DNA of 34,933 bases from Balneolia bacterium (GCA_022565795.1 JAIUMA010000033.1:1-34933); one strand, 5' to 3'. Shown: positions 17,031 through 24,609, numbered from the stretch's first letter. Numbers and translations: made by a program. The notes: generated by a model from the letters alone, not told the origin.

Positions 17031-19004
17031 CTACAGGTCGCCTGTTCTCCAGGTGAGCTCCACATCGGAATCAGCTGCGGATACGCGCACATATCCCTGC
17101 ATTTCCTGGTGTAGGGCCGAGCAGAATGCCGTGCAGTAGAACGGGTAGATACCGGTTCGGGTAGGCGTCCACTTCAGAGTTTTGGTCTGCCCCGGCGCGA
17201 GAAGCACCTCTGCAGTATTCATTCCCTTGATGGCAAATCCGTGCACCACATCCCATTCCTGCTCGAGGTTAGTGAGGTGGAAGTAAACGGTATCACCAAG
17301 CTTAATCCCCTCGATATTATCCGGGCGGAAGTGGCTTCTGATGTTCGCCATATAGACTCGAACCACATCACCCTCGCGCTCTACACGGGCATCGGCCACG
17401 CGTTTGATGGCGTAGGGATTGTTGTTATCAGAGAGTTCATAGATGCGGCGTGCGTTCGGCATAATCTTGTCGCGGCTGATGGCCTGCGCATAGTGCGGCT
17501 CACCAATGGTCGGGAAGTCCAACAGCAGCTGCATACGATCCCCGCTGATATCATAGAGCTGGGCCGGGTGATTCTGCTTTGGTCCGGTTGGCAGGTAACG
17601 GTCTTTGGCCGTCTTAGTAAGACCAACCATGTACTTTCCGTACGGATTTACGGTGTCGCCGCCGGGGATCATCAGGTGACCAATAGAGTAGTAGGCGTCG
17701 ATACGGTCTACCACTTCGAAGGTTTCGAGCGACCACTTCACGATTTCGGAAGAAATGTAGACCGATGTATAGGCGTAGCCGTTGCCGTCGAACTCGGTAT
17801 GAAGCGGGCCAAGACCCGGATTTTCGACTTCGCCCACGATAGTGGCATCATAGTCGAGCACCGGAATGCCGTCGACTTCGTCGATAAAGCGCTCGTTTTC
17901 GATAGCATCAATCATGCGGCTGAAGCTGTGCACCGGAATAACGGTGGCCAGCTTTCCGCCGGCCACAAGGTATTCGCCGGTTGGATCTACGTCAACGCCG
18001 TGTGGTGACTTCGGTGTAGGCATGAAATAGAGAATGCCCGGCGCGTCTTTAGGATCGAGAAGCAGCACCTGATCCTTGATTTGCGAAACAGCCATTCCCT
18101 GACTCTTGTCGTAGTAATTGTGATAGTACTCGGCATCAATCATGGTAGCACGGCCATCACGAACGTATTCAGCAGCTTTTCTCCAGTTCAGCGCGGCTAC
18201 ATAATCTTTATCGTAGGCAGAAGCATTGATTTCCAGTAATGTGTGAGCTTCTTCGGTGTTGTAGGTGGTGAAGAAAATCCAGTCGGCCGATGGACCTTTA
18301 CCCGGACGAGCCAGATCGTAGTTGTACGGAGGTACGATGATCTGGAAATCCAGGCTCATTTCGCCGGTGTTCTCATCAATTTTAATAAGGCTGAATGCAC
18401 CGTTGAAGTTTTCTGAGTAGGAGTCGATTGGAACATCCAGATCGGTTTCGTAAGGAATCGAGAAGCGGGTTGCACCAACGATGTACTCGGTATTGGTGGT
18501 AACGAATGACGAAGCGTGGTTTCCGCCGGTGTTAGGCAGTTCGAGCACTTCAACCGTTTCGAAAACCTCCAGATCGATACGGGCGATACGCGGGGTGTTG
18601 TTCGCATTGATGAAAATCCAGCGCCCATCGGCTACGCCCTCTGTTTGGGAGAGGTGTGGATGGTGAGAATCATCCCACGGAATAAAGCCGTATGATGTCT
18701 CAAGCAGCGGCTTCGACTCTTCGTAATATCCGTAGCCGGTTTCCGGATCCTGACTAAATACCGGGATGTTTTTGAACATCCGGCCGGACGGAAGCCCCCA
18801 GACGCTCAGCTGACCGCTGTAGCCGCCCGAGAAGAACGCATAGAACTCATCGTATTCCCCCGGAGCCACGTAGGTCTTTTGAGCAGCATCGCCGCGGTCG
18901 AGCAAGTTACCCTGTCCCGACGGGCAGCCCGTAAGAAGCAGAGCAGCTCCAACCGCTACGGCCGTCACAACTACAATGTTTTTTAGTGTTAATAGTTTTG
19001 TCAT
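17031..19004 (-). CDS. nosZ: NosZ, clade II nitrous oxide reductase
   Basis: A 657-residue enzyme reducing N2O to N2, the last step of denitrification. The N-terminal beta-propeller holds CuZ ligands in DDSHHPHLS (near 113-121), GNHASSF, SPHGVDVDPTGEYLVAGGKL, GPLHTEFDGNGYAYTS, IGHLMI and EPHYAQAI. The C-terminal cupredoxin domain holds the CuA motif CTAFCSALHQEM (Cys624, Cys628, His632, Met635) and an upstream VVHGFA. The leader is Sec-type without twin arginines, as in clade II, and ends LLLTGC, a lipobox, so the enzyme may be membrane-anchored. Genes downstream (NosL, NosDFY) are its assembly factors and the upstream cytochrome c is the likely electron donor. Confidence 0.96.
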   Translation of the reverse strand: MTKLLTLKNIVVVTAVAVGAALLLTGCPSGQGNLLDRGDAAQKTYVAPGEYDEFYAFFSGGYSGQLSVWGLPSGRMFKNIPVFSQDPETGYGYYEESKPLLETSYGFIPWDDSHHPHLSQTEGVADGRWIFINANNTPRIARIDLEVFETVEVLELPNTGGNHASSFVTTNTEYIVGATRFSIPYETDLDVPIDSYSENFNGAFSLIKIDENTGEMSLDFQIIVPPYNYDLARPGKGPSADWIFFTTYNTEEAHTLLEINASAYDKDYVAALNWRKAAEYVRDGRATMIDAEYYHNYYDKSQGMAVSQIKDQVLLLDPKDAPGILYFMPTPKSPHGVDVDPTGEYLVAGGKLATVIPVHSFSRMIDAIENERFIDEVDGIPVLDYDATIVGEVENPGLGPLHTEFDGNGYAYTSVYISSEIVKWSLETFEVVDRIDAYYSIGHLMIPGGDTVNPYGKYMVGLTKTAKDRYLPTGPKQNHPAQLYDISGDRMQLLLDFPTIGEPHYAQAISRDKIMPNARRIYELSDNNNPYAIKRVADARVEREGDVVRVYMANIRSHFRPDNIEGIKLGDTVYFHLTNLEQEWDVVHGFAIKGMNTAEVLLAPGQTKTLKWTPTRTGIYPFYCTAFCSALHQEMQGYVRVSAADSDVELTWRTGDL

Positions 19005-19090
19005 GGTTTACTCCATTTATTGGTTATTTCGTAACCGGCCGCTAAGGCTGCCGCCGGTCGGTTATTTGTGATAGTTAGCACATACTCCTG
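19005..19090 (-). promoter_or_regulatory. Leader between cytochrome c and nosZ with small hairpins
   Basis: The 86-base gap contains a GGTTA/TAACC inverted repeat (5-base spacer, near 19022-19036) and a partly overlapping GC-rich stem ACCGGC/GCCGGT. On the coding strand these lie 20-60 bases before the nosZ start. They could process or attenuate the mRNA or protect the nosZ transcript end. No separate promoter could be identified. Confidence 0.35.
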
Positions 19091-19564
19091 CTACTGGCCT
19101 TTATCGACCTTCCTGAAATACTCGACTATTTCGCGTGCCTCTTCCTCACTCACGTTCTGAAAGGGCATCACCATCATATATTCCTGCATCATTTTTTGTC
19201 CTTCAGGATGCTTTCTGGCCATGTCGCCCGGATTCAGAATCATATTCATGAGGAACTCGGGAGAGCGTCTTTCGGTAAGCCCCACAATCGGAGGACCAAC
19301 CAGGCGGTTTTCCATCTGATGGCAGGCCGCACATTTGGATTCGAAAATATCCTGCCCCCTTTGGGCCATGTCGATATCGAAGTCGGCCATTGTCATTGGA
19401 GAAGTTATCGGGCCAATGCCGTGCTCAAGCTCGAAATCGCTCAGTCCGGCATTTTGTGAAGCCGAAGAAGCAGCATTACCTGATGAAGAGCCCTCTTCAC
19501 CATTTCCACAAGCGAACAGGAAAGCGGAAAACAGAAATGAAAGTAGAATTACAGCGAGTCTCAT
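19091..19564 (-). CDS. Mono-heme cytochrome c lipoprotein, likely electron donor to NosZ
   Basis: A 157-residue lipoprotein (lipobox LFAC, Cys19) with a Ser/Ala-rich linker to about residue 40 and a class I cytochrome c domain. The heme motif CAACH is at residues 78-82; the axial Met is probably in YMMVMPFQNVSEEEAREIVEYF, the typical C-terminal helix arrangement. It should sit on the outer side of the membrane and pass electrons from the quinol pool or a bc1/ACIII complex to the CuA site of NosZ. It is the first structural gene of the nos cluster and lies 86 bases upstream of nosZ. Confidence 0.9.
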   Translation of the reverse strand: MRLAVILLSFLFSAFLFACGNGEEGSSSGNAASSASQNAGLSDFELEHGIGPITSPMTMADFDIDMAQRGQDIFESKCAACHQMENRLVGPPIVGLTERRSPEFLMNMILNPGDMARKHPEGQKMMQEYMMVMPFQNVSEEEAREIVEYFRKVDKGQ

Positions 19565-19572
19565 AGTATCGT

Positions 19573-19615
19573 TATTAAGAGTATTTTATCTGTTATTAAT
19601 AAGTATTAAGAGTAT
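19573..19615 (-). promoter_or_regulatory. Direct repeats in the presumed nos operon promoter
   Basis: Two identical 12-base copies of TATTAAGAGTAT lie at 19573-19584 and 19604-19615, with starts 31 bases apart (about three helical turns), between the cytochrome c start (19564) and the Rrf2 stop (19643). The very AT-rich context fits a promoter. The spacing on one face of the helix suggests binding of a regulator, possibly the Rrf2 protein, but this is inference. Confidence 0.45.
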
Positions 19616-19642
19616 TGTATCTTATAATTTGACTTTAAAAAA

Positions 19643-20113
19643 TCAGACGCTCTTGATGAGGTCTTCCATGGTGAGCTCGTCAGACAAACGCAGGTTCATG
19701 CGCTTACCTTTGCTGGCAAGTTCTTCCAGACTGGTAGAATTGAACATAATCTGAATGGCTTCGCGGGTATAGGCCCACTTGTCGTGCAGCGGACAGGCCT
19801 TTTTATGGCCGCAGCCCGGCAGACCAAGCACGCACTCTGTAAAGAGCGCATCGCCATCAATAGCGGTTACAATCTCAATTAGCATAATCTCCTTTGGTGG
19901 CCGTGAAAGCGCAATGCCGCCTTTGGGACCTTTATACGACTCCATCAGCCCGGCAGCAGTAAGCTGCTGCAGAATCTTGGTAAGGAAGTGGAAAGACAGA
20001 TCCAGGCTGTCGCTCACCTCTCTTATCGGCACAAACTGACGATTCTGTTTGTGCATGGCCGCCATAAATAACGACGCCCGCATTCCGTAAATACATGCTT
20101 TTGATAGTAACAT
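19643..20113 (-). CDS. Rrf2-family Fe-S transcriptional regulator (NsrR/IscR type)
   Basis: A 156-residue DNA-binding protein. The N-terminal winged helix (SKACIYGMRASLFMA, then PIREVSDSLDLSFHFLTKILQQLTAAGLMESYKGPKGGIALSRP) is typical of Rrf2. Three Cys in ECVLGLPGCGHKKACPLHDKW (Cys94, Cys101, Cys107; CX6CX5C) match the Fe-S ligand region of NsrR and IscR, with the usual GGIALSRP wing. It probably senses NO or redox state through a cluster and controls the nos genes read in the same direction just downstream. A near-perfect palindrome directly before its start suggests autoregulation. Whether it is NsrR-like or a separate denitrification subgroup cannot be told. Confidence 0.88.
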   Translation of the reverse strand: MLLSKACIYGMRASLFMAAMHKQNRQFVPIREVSDSLDLSFHFLTKILQQLTAAGLMESYKGPKGGIALSRPPKEIMLIEIVTAIDGDALFTECVLGLPGCGHKKACPLHDKWAYTREAIQIMFNSTSLEELASKGKRMNLRLSDELTMEDLIKSV

Positions 20114-20118
20114 AATCT

Positions 20119-20142
20119 ATTTAAGACTTATTTGTCTTTAAT
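20119..20142 (-). promoter_or_regulatory. Palindrome immediately upstream of the Rrf2 gene
   Basis: Arms ATTTAAGAC (20119-20127) and GTCTTTAAT (20134-20142) flank a 6-base centre; 8 of 9 arm positions pair. It ends six bases before the start codon of the Rrf2 gene, where a self-repressing dimer would bind. The core AAGAC/GTCTT is perfect. Confidence 0.55.
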
Positions 20143-20418
20143 ATACGTGCTTCTGAAATATGTTCCAATATTTTTATTCGGGGGCACTCAAAAAATTCCT
20201 GATACCAGCTCTTTTCAGCTCTGTTTTTTATTTGAATGATGAGAGTGGCTTTATGATGAGAATCGGTTTAATTGGCTGGGCATTCAGTCAATTCCTCAAC
20301 CCTACAAATCGAGGTCGCTCTGAATTTCGGATAAACGGCTTCTAATGCCTGAATTCGAATCTGCTGAACATGGCCTGTTGTTTTTTTTATTTGGATTCGG
20401 TGATTATGAGCCTTAGTT
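20143..20418. other. Intergenic region between divergent Rrf2 and ArsR genes
   Basis: Apart from the operator palindromes at its two ends, this stretch contains no gene I can support. A 61-codon plus-strand frame (20160-20345) has no recognisable domain and no ribosome-binding site. The region should contain the promoters for both divergent genes. Confidence 0.5.
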
Positions 20419-20440
20419 TTAATCGTATTTAAACGATTAA
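20419..20440 (+). promoter_or_regulatory. ArsR-type operator upstream of arsR
   Basis: A perfect palindrome with 8-base arms TTAATCGT and ACGATTAA around a 6-base AT centre ends ten bases before the arsR start codon. Its layout (inverted repeat, 6-base spacer) is typical of ArsR/SmtB repressor sites. A second copy with a single changed arm base precedes arsD. Confidence 0.8.
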
Positions 20441-20450
20441 TAAAATCCTT

Positions 20451-20774
20451 ATGGAAGTCAAAGAGTTCTTAATCACCGATCCATCCATTCAGCGGTCAGC
20501 TGAAATTGCGAAGGCGCTCGGTCATCCTGCGCGTATTGCCATTCTAAAAATACTGGCGCAGCGCACCAACTGCTTCTGCGGCGACATTACTGAAATTCTG
20601 CCCCTGGCTCAGTCTACAGTTTCACAGCATCTTAAAGCGCTGAAGAGCGCCGGACTGATCAGCGGCACCGTTGAAGGCGTTAAAACCTGCTACTGCCTCA
20701 ATCCTGACGGCGTACGTGAGCTTCAGACCGTTCTCTCAGAGCTATCATCCGAACTTTTCAAAACCTGCTGCTAA
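20451..20774 (+). CDS. arsR: ArsR-family arsenite-responsive repressor
   Basis: A 107-residue winged-helix repressor. ALGHPARIAILKILAQ (helices 1-2), AQSTVSQHLKALKSAGLISGTVEGVKTCYCLNP (recognition helix and wing) are classic ArsR/SmtB. The metal site is probably Cys41 and Cys43 in TNCFCGDI, matching the ELCVCDL position at the start of the DNA-binding helix, possibly with Cys106-Cys107 at the extreme C-terminus. Binding of As(III) should release it from the palindromes before its own gene and before arsD. It is the first gene of an arsR-arsD-arsA unit. Confidence 0.92.
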   Translation: MEVKEFLITDPSIQRSAEIAKALGHPARIAILKILAQRTNCFCGDITEILPLAQSTVSQHLKALKSAGLISGTVEGVKTCYCLNPDGVRELQTVLSELSSELFKTCC

Positions 20775-20916
20775 GCTGTCGTGCGGAATCGCTGTTAATC
20801 CGGTTCCAATAATTGAATCCCTCCATCTCCTGATTACTGGCATTTCGAATTGCCCATTTGCCTGCCTAACGCTTCAAGTCATCAAAAAGAAAAATCAGAA
20901 TTGGAATCCCATTTTA

Positions 20917-20938
20917 TTAATCGTATTTTTACGATGAA
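20917..20938 (+). promoter_or_regulatory. Second ArsR-type operator upstream of arsD
   Basis: Arms TTAATCGT (20917-20924) and ACGATGAA (20931-20938) surround a 6-base T-rich centre; it matches the arsR operator except for one arm base. It ends 24 bases before the arsD start. Two operators in 500 bases suggest that arsR and arsD have separate, co-repressed promoters. Confidence 0.75.
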
Positions 20939-20962
20939 TCAAAAATCACAAATCTTAATACA

Positions 20963-21538
20963 ATGAAAGCTACATTAGAAATTTACGACCCGGCCATGTG
21001 CTGCAGCACCGGCGTTTGCGGAACCGACCTTGACGATACGCTTGCCGATTTTGCCAACGACCTGAAATGGCTCAAGAGTCAGGGCATTGAAATAAAACGA
21101 TTTAACCTTGGTCAGGAACCTGAAGCTTTTAAAAGCAACCCACACGTTTTAAGCAGACTTCAGAAAGAAGGCTCGGCCATTCTTCCCGTTATCCTTGTTA
21201 ATAGCGAAGTGGCTTCCGAAGGCGGGTATCCGGTTCGAAGTCAGCTTTGTGAGTGGCTTGGTATAGGAGCCGACAGCGGGCAGACAGCAGGGTCAGGTGA
21301 GGCGCAGGCCGCTTTGCTTCAGAACCTCAGGGAGTCGGTTATGAGCGGAAACAGTGCCGCTATGGAAGCCTTCTTCAAATCCGGCAAAGAAGCCGGAGCA
21401 GGCGTACAGGATATGGTTGAAGCTATGCAGGCCGGTCTTAACGAGCGTCAGAACATCACGCAGCAGGTAGTTACGAAAGCGAACGAACTGCTTGGCGTTC
21501 AGCAGAATGGATGCACTCCTGGCGGAGGATGCTGCTAA
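20963..21538 (+). CDS. arsD: ArsD arsenite metallochaperone with C-terminal extension
   Basis: A 191-residue protein. Residues 1-115 are ArsD: LEIYDPAMCCSTGVCG carries Cys13, Cys14 and Cys19, the triad that binds As(III), followed by the FNLGQEPEAFKSNPHVL segment and ILPVILVNSEVASEGGYP. ArsD passes arsenite to the ArsA ATPase. Typical ArsD is about 110-125 residues; here a helical Gln/Ala-rich extension of about 70 residues ends GCTPGGGCC, adding further paired cysteines that might be a second metal site. It starts 188 bases after arsR behind its own operator and is followed 52 bases later by arsA. Confidence 0.92.
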   Translation: MKATLEIYDPAMCCSTGVCGTDLDDTLADFANDLKWLKSQGIEIKRFNLGQEPEAFKSNPHVLSRLQKEGSAILPVILVNSEVASEGGYPVRSQLCEWLGIGADSGQTAGSGEAQAALLQNLRESVMSGNSAAMEAFFKSGKEAGAGVQDMVEAMQAGLNERQNITQQVVTKANELLGVQQNGCTPGGGCC

Positions 21539-21590
21539 CAGTAGCTTCGCAACAGAGCAGACCAGAATTTACATTTTAAAGAGACAAACC

Positions 21591-23263
21591 ATGAACATTT
21601 CAGACGCAACACCATTCATCTTTTTCACCGGTAAAGGCGGGGTTGGCAAAACATCTCTGGCAAGCGCGACCGCGATCCGGCTGGCCGAAAGCGGCATGTG
21701 GTAAATATCGACCCGGAAAAATCGGCTGAAGCGTACAGACAACGGGTGATTTCACCCCTTCAGGATATCTTGCCTGAACACGAGATTGAGCGCATCCGTG
21801 AAGAGCTCTCCGGCGGTTGTACTACCGAGATTGCGGCTTTCGACGAATTCGCACGCTATATCGCAGGTGATGGTGATCAGACCCCATATGATGTCATCAT
21901 TTTTGATACGGCGCCAACCGGGCACACGCTCCGGCTTCTGGAGCTGCCCGCAGCCTGGAGTGAGTTCATTGACGACAACCCGGACGGAGCATCATGCCTT
22001 GGACCATCATCCGCACTAAAAACCAATCAGGAGCGATATGAGAAAGTAGTCAATCGTCTCAAAGACGCTAATACTACTACTATATACCTGGTTACCCGTC
22101 CCGAAAAAACGGCCCTGCGTGAGGCCGACCGTTCCGGAAATGAGCTGCTAGAGATGGGACTTGCCAATCAGGAACTACTTATAAATGGTATGTTTGAACC
22201 GATTGATGAATCTGATCCGTTTGCAATAAAGCTGGCAGAAAAGATGCAGCAGACGCTTGAAGAGATGCCGGAACGCCTCAAAAAGCTAAAGCATCACACT
22301 TTTCCGCTCCGTCCGTGGAATCTGCTCGGAATTGAGAAGCTGAGAAAAGTCTTTGAGCCGCTTGATGCCGCTGAAGCCGAGCAGGAGAGTAAAAAAATTG
22401 CATACGACGATACCACGGTCGAATTGCCTGATTTGAATCAGCTTGTTGCTGATCTGTCGAAGGACAAAGACCACGGCTTGGTAATGACCATGGGCAAAGG
22501 CGGCGTTGGCAAGACGGTGATTGCCGCATCCATTGCGCTCAAGCTGGCCCAAAACGGATTTCCGGTTCATTTAACCACAACGGATCCCGCGGCCCATCTC
22601 ACAGATTATCTGGATGGAATTTCACTGCCCGACAACCTTGAAGTGAACCGGATTGATCCCCGTGCCGAAAAGCAGGCGTATATCGAAAAAGTACTGAGAC
22701 AAAAAGGGAAGGATAAAACCGAAGATGAGCTTCGACTCCTTAAGGAAGACCTGGAGTCTCCGTGTACCGAGGAAGTTGCCGTATTTCATGCATTTTCCAA
22801 GGCCATCCAACAGGCCAAACGAAAGTTCGTAGTGGTGGACACGGCCCCAACCGGGCACACGCTGCTTCTGCTGGATACCACCGGAAGCTATCATCGGGAA
22901 GTGATGCGAAACAGTAATCTGGACACCGGCAAACTGAAAACGCCGATGATCTATCTACAGGATTCTGATTTCACTAAGCTTCTGCTGGTCACTCTTCCGG
23001 AGACCACCCCAGTCCTGGAAGCATCCAAGCTGCAGGATGATCTTCGGCGGTCAGGAATTGAGCCTTTTGCCTGGATCGCAAATCAAAGCATGGCCGCTGT
23101 GAAGATGACCGACCCGGTGCTTAAACTCCGGGCCGCAGCTGAGAAGCCGCTGCTTAAACGCGTTCAAAATGAAGAAGCACGCAGACTCTACAGCATTCCG
23201 TTTATGGTAGAAAACCGCCTGCCCGGAATCGAGGAAAGCGAATTAGCTGAAGCGGGCCTTTGA
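21591..23263 (+). pseudogene. arsA: arsA, arsenite-transporting ATPase, with internal deletion and frameshift
   Basis: ArsA is the cytoplasmic ATPase that powers arsenite efflux through ArsB or Acr3. The frame opens at 21591 with the A1 P-loop GKGGVGKTS but stops at 21702-21704, after LAESGMW. The family sequence resumes in another frame from about 21701 with NIDPEKSAEAYRQRV. Compared with the plasmid R773 ArsA, about 38 residues are lost, including the switch I segment STDPASN. Everything after is intact: GCTTEIAAFDEF, DTAPTGH, GASCLGP, the second P-loop GKGGVGKTV, TTTDPAAH, SPCTEEVAVF and the second DTAPTGH, so all three metal-binding Cys positions remain. A GTG at 21698 could start the second part alone. 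No pump gene lies nearby. A sequencing or assembly error cannot be excluded. Confidence 0.85.
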
Positions 23264-23274
23264 TTATCGAAACC

Positions 23275-23308
23275 CCTGAAGGGTTTTGCGTGAGCAGAAC
23301 CCTTCAGG
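23275..23308 (+). terminator. Hairpin terminator after arsA
   Basis: A perfect 11-bp inverted repeat, CCTGAAGGGTT (23275-23285) and AACCCTTCAGG (23298-23308), with a 12-base loop, begins 12 bases after the arsA stop. There is no strong U-run, but the stem and position fit the end of the ars transcript. Confidence 0.7.
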
Positions 23309-23466
23309 AATTCGCCAGAGAGGTAATCTTTCATATCGCGTAATCACCTAATCCTGTCCTGCATCAGGAAAAAGAAATCAACATCTAACCCAATTCAGGG
23401 ATCGGTACAAACAACACTCAACACCAGGAGCGAAGCGACTCCCTCATCTGGCTTATTATCCCGAAT

Positions 23467-23499
23467 TAGCGTAACTTTAGGTAGCGTAATTACTCGCTA
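23467..23499 (+). promoter_or_regulatory. Repeated motif before the 49-codon small ORF
   Basis: The 8-base TAGCGTAA occurs at 23467-23474 and 23482-23489. The second copy starts an inverted repeat TAGCG/CGCTA (23482-23499, 8-base centre, with GTAATTAC inside). It lies 31 bases before the start codon of a small ORF and could be an operator or part of its promoter. Confidence 0.4.
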
Positions 23500-23529
23500 A
23501 AAATCCTTCCCCATTATGGAGGTATCACC

Positions 23530-23679
23530 ATGAAAAAGCGCAATCAAAGCCCGTCTTCTCGCATTTTCAACGCTGTAATGACCGTCTTCGCCAAAACGGT
23601 TGTGGGTCTCAGCCAGGCCATTCTTAAGTTGATCAAAACCGTTACAGGCACGAAAGACAAAAAGCACTTTGCCCACTGA
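23530..23679 (+). CDS. 49-residue basic amphipathic peptide, unknown
   Basis: The frame begins KKRNQSPSSRIFNAVMTV, then FAKTVVGLSQAILKLIK, and ends TVTGTKDKKHFAH. A perfect GGAGGT lies six bases before the ATG (23518-23523), far stronger than other starts in this window, where weak sites are the rule. The peptide is highly basic with a central hydrophobic-amphipathic helix, which could associate with membranes. No family is recognised. It is flanked by long non-coding stretches and preceded by a repeated motif that could be its control site. A small regulatory, toxin-like or membrane-active peptide is possible; none is demonstrated. Confidence 0.6.
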   Translation: MKKRNQSPSSRIFNAVMTVFAKTVVGLSQAILKLIKTVTGTKDKKHFAH

Positions 23680-23932
23680 GATTTCAGTATGATGGAATCA
23701 AGGTGAAGACTTTTGCTAAACGATAGTTCACCTCGCGAACTGGTAAGGATATTGTATATCCAAATACTGGAAATCAGATAAACCGCCCGAATGCATTTCA
23801 GTATTCTGGTGAGGATATCATGTGCATTTTCAACACCTTGCCGCAGCCAATGTTCTTTTAAAGGCATTGCTTTTAATAGAATATTGGCTATTATGAACAA
23901 CGTCGGTATCCATTCCTTTACCCTTGAGCGCT

Positions 23933-24466
23933 ATGCACAAAACCAGCTATTACTCTTTCAAACAGATTCTTTCTGCTCTGCTGCTGTTATCGTTCATGTA
24001 TGGGTGCAACCTCGTAAACAGCAAAACGTCTATAGACATGGAAGACTTTGGCTTATACAGCAAAGGGTTCAGCATGAGTAAATCCACGGTAAATGCCGGA
24101 GATACCTTCACCGTAACAGCCAGTGTTAAAAACGAAACTATTGCGCCGCTGATACTAACGAGCAGCTGCACGTCTTTCCAATTCGATCCGGACATCTACA
24201 AAGACGGCGAACGTCTTCCCACCGCTTCATCTAATGGCGGCTGTTTCCGTGCTCTTACAGATCACAGGCTGGATTCGGGCACTGACTACACAAGAATAGT
24301 AACGCTTCGTGCGGCTACCAGAGAACTGGATCCTGAAACTGAACAGTTTGTAAATGTTCCTCTCGAACCGGGCGAATACACCATCCGCCTGAAAAGCAAT
24401 ATTATCAGAATAAACGGTGAAGAGGCTACCACCGAAATAGTTGAAAAGACCTTCAGAGTGAGATAA
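23933..24466 (+). CDS. Lipoprotein with BsuPI-like immunoglobulin-type domain
   Basis: A 177-residue lipoprotein: signal peptide with lipobox SFMYGC near residue 25, then a beta-sandwich. The pattern STVNAGDTFTVTASVKNETIAPLILTSS, CTSFQFDPDIYKDGERL and EPGEYTIRLKSNI resembles BsuPI/intracellular proteinase-inhibitor or similar Ig-like modules, in which 'G..F.....V.N....pl.l' precedes a short loop and a 'L.PGeYt...' strand. A Cys pair (SSC..., GGC...) may form a disulfide. I chose ATG 23933 over the TTG at 23924. No neighbours suggest a process, and the inhibitor role is uncertain. Confidence 0.7.
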   Translation: MHKTSYYSFKQILSALLLLSFMYGCNLVNSKTSIDMEDFGLYSKGFSMSKSTVNAGDTFTVTASVKNETIAPLILTSSCTSFQFDPDIYKDGERLPTASSNGGCFRALTDHRLDSGTDYTRIVTLRAATRELDPETEQFVNVPLEPGEYTIRLKSNIIRINGEEATTEIVEKTFRVR

Positions 24467-24609
24467 TCAATCACGTTAAGCTAAACCGATTGCCCGGTAT
24501 CAGCCACTGGCCCGGCGGTGCCGTTAAAAAGCCTGTAGTTCTGATTTCACTATTATCAATATCCCTTTGCGCAAATCTGCGTTATAATCCGCGCAATCTG
24601 CGTCCTCCA
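24467..24609. other. Intergenic region with short ATCTGCG repeats and a CRISPR-repeat-like stretch
   Basis: No gene is seen between the lipoprotein stop and the ctaA stop (convergent). It holds tandem-like phrases AAATCTGCG, ATCCGCG and ATCTGCG at about 24574-24602, a common intergenic junk pattern. At 24533-24549 it reads CTGTAGTT, one extra C, then TGATTTCA, matching the first half of the CRISPR repeat apart from one inserted base. Confidence 0.45.

Noticed and set aside
17241-18008. 255-residue plus-strand frame opposite nosZ
   Set aside because: It is the antisense shadow of NosZ, whose copper motifs and length are convincing on the other strand.
20160-20345. 61-codon plus-strand frame upstream of arsR
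   Set aside because: No family resemblance, no ribosome-binding site; it lies in the promoter region between two divergent regulators.
23544-23900. 118-residue minus-strand frame after the ars genes
   Set aside because: It runs antisense through the 49-codon ORF with the strong ribosome-binding site, shows no recognisable domain, and its own start has no support.
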